This document shows, piece by piece, positions 62,964 through 64,000 of a stretch of DNA of 64,000 nt. Position 1 is the stretch's first letter, and every line of letters begins with the position of its first letter. The position numbers and the translations under genes were made by a program. The notes under the pieces were generated by a model that saw nothing but the letters and a program-made list of their open reading frames with translations, ran no database searches and was not told where the DNA came from. Location: the NCBI GenBank assembly GCA_019635735.1, contig JAHBYX010000008.1, forward strand, positions 186,001 to 250,000, read 5' to 3'. This DNA comes from Mesorhizobium sp. Its GTDB lineage: Bacteria; Pseudomonadota; Alphaproteobacteria; Rhizobiales; Rhizobiaceae.

Positions 62964-63920
62964 TCAGCCACGCCTCGCCGCGATCGCAAGGGCCGCGACG
63001 ATGATCGCCCCCTTGGCGATGAGTTGTATGTCGATCGGCACGTTGAGGATGTTCATCCCGTTGTTCAGGATGCCGAGGAAGAAGACGCCGAGCAGCGTGC
63101 GCGCGATCGAGCCGTTGCCGCCCATGATGCTGGTACCGCCGAGCACGACGGCGGCGATGACGTCGAGCTCAGTTCCGAAAGGCCCATATGTCGCCAGCGC
63201 GGTGTGAACCTGGGACGACTGGATGATGCCGGCCAGCGCCGCACCCAGCCCGCAGATGACATAGACGAGCGTCTTGGTGAGCCGCGTCCGGTGGCCGCTC
63301 AGCCGGGCCGCGCGCTCGTTGTCGCCGATGGCCGCGACCAGCAGGCCGAGCGGCGTGCGCCGTTGTACCAGGATCATGAACACGGCCACCGCCGCGAAGA
63401 TGTAGACCGAGACAGGCAGGCCCATCATGCTGCCGGTGCCGATGAAGCTGTAGCCTGGCTCGTTGCGGATCAGGTGCTGTTCCGGCCCTCCGACGATCAA
63501 CGCCGTGCCGCGCACCATGCTCAGCATCGCGAGCGTCACGATGATAGGGGGAAGCTGGAGGAAGGCGACGATCAGTCCGTTGGCGAGCCCCACCACGGCC
63601 CCGACGGAGAGGCCGGCGAGAATGACGACCGGCAGGGGAAAGCCCGCGTCGAGGCTATAGAACGCTGCCAGTCCCGCCAGCGCGAGGACGGGACCCACCG
63701 AGAGGTCCACTCCGCCCGTCATGATGACGAAGGTCATGCAGACGGCCATGATGCCGATGATCGCGACCTGCCGGGCGATGCCGACGAGATTGTCGGTGCT
63801 GAGGAATGCCGGCTCGGTGAGCGCAAAGATCGCGATGATGACCGCGACGGCCACAGGAAGCGCGTTCTGCACGACATGGCCGGAGAGCGCCGCCGGCAAG
63901 GAAAGACCCCGCTCGCTCAT
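62964..63920 (-). CDS. Sugar ABC transporter permease (second CUT2 system, RbsC type)
   Basis: 318 residues with eight to ten membrane helices and the motifs MTGGVDLSVGPVLALAG and VTLAMLSMVRGTALIV. It converges on the GntR gene with a 4-base gap. It overlaps the upstream gene by 4 bp (ATGA), so it belongs to an operon entering from beyond 64000. It is clearly distinct from the permease at 60909. Confidence 0.93.
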   Translation of the reverse strand: MSERGLSLPAALSGHVVQNALPVAVAVIIAIFALTEPAFLSTDNLVGIARQVAIIGIMAVCMTFVIMTGGVDLSVGPVLALAGLAAFYSLDAGFPLPVVILAGLSVGAVVGLANGLIVAFLQLPPIIVTLAMLSMVRGTALIVGGPEQHLIRNEPGYSFIGTGSMMGLPVSVYIFAAVAVFMILVQRRTPLGLLVAAIGDNERAARLSGHRTRLTKTLVYVICGLGAALAGIIQSSQVHTALATYGPFGTELDVIAAVVLGGTSIMGGNGSIARTLLGVFFLGILNNGMNILNVPIDIQLIAKGAIIVAALAIAARRG

Positions 63921-64000
63921 GCCGAACCTCCGCCGATCTCGCGCACGATGTCTGCCATAGCCGCGGTGCCCGCGTCGTGCACCGCGGCCAGCCGGCCCGA
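63917..64000 (-). CDS. C-terminal end of the gene upstream of the second CUT2 permease (partial)
   Basis: The frame is open from the window edge to TGA at 63919-63917, giving 27 residues ending DIVREIGGGSA. It overlaps the permease start by 4 bp. CUT2 operons usually place the ATPase here, but 27 residues are too few to assign a family. Confidence 0.6.
   Translation of the reverse strand, partial: SGRLAAVHDAGTAAMADIVREIGGGSA

Overview
The window is high-GC chromosomal DNA from an alphaproteobacterium, most likely Hyphomicrobiales (Rhizobiales), in the Phyllobacteriaceae/Mesorhizobium neighbourhood. The best marker is a eukaryotic-type glutamine synthetase II gene (glnII) behind a textbook sigma-54 promoter, with the small divergent DUF2735/gstI gene next to it, an arrangement known from rhizobia. 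The many ABC and TRAP uptake operons, GC-rich stem-loops after binding-protein genes and dispersed GAA-loop palindromes fit the same group. I see no rRNA, tRNA, IS element, prophage or CRISPR array.

Layout. 1-4186 (minus): operon for a THF-dependent LigM/DesA-like O-demethylase, a GntR/FCD regulator and an NDP-forming acyl-CoA synthetase cut by the window edge. 4619-11968: a CRP-like regulator, a 1505-residue protein joining a cytochrome P450, four membrane helices and a DyP-type peroxidase, and a class III adenylate cyclase with TPRs; CRP-type boxes lie upstream of the regulator and of the fusion gene. 12159-19724: LacI regulator, two identical 14-bp operators, a CUT1 sugar ABC transporter, a TIM-barrel sugar epimerase and a Gfo/Idh/MocA dehydrogenase. 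19804-21407: gstI and glnII. 21555-23833: coniferyl-aldehyde-type dehydrogenase and a GNAT acetyltransferase.

23995-36174 looks like one unassigned catabolic locus. On the minus strand are TetR, FAH hydrolase, a frameshifted cupin, an AMP-forming acyl-CoA ligase, a flavin monooxygenase, a BASS symporter, an epimerase/dehydratase and an SDR. On the plus strand, divergent from TetR, are a three-gene TRAP transporter and an MBL-fold hydrolase. A 74-bp inverted repeat sits between the two arms. A copper P1B-ATPase with a HmrR/CueR-type operator follows (36283-38793).

52991-38836 (minus) is a 12-gene, 14-kb operon: XRE-cupin regulator, Dpp-type peptide ABC transporter, GAF protein, HyuA, HyuB, Asp/Glu/hydantoin racemase, M24 peptidase and a second HyuB. 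It appears to import and open a cyclic amide or imide, or a peptide-like compound. Its regulator has a pair of TTTTAG-N5-CTAAAA palindromes around its promoter. metH (53196-57002) is divergent from it.

57087-64000: a CUT2 sugar ABC transporter with a zinc dehydrogenase and an SMP-30 lactonase (an oxidative, non-phosphorylating sugar route), a divergent GntR regulator with two winged-helix domains, and the permease and extreme C-terminus of a second CUT2 system running off the window.

The most unusual item is the P450-membrane-DyP fusion. The double-HyuB operon and the FMO/BASS/TRAP locus come next.
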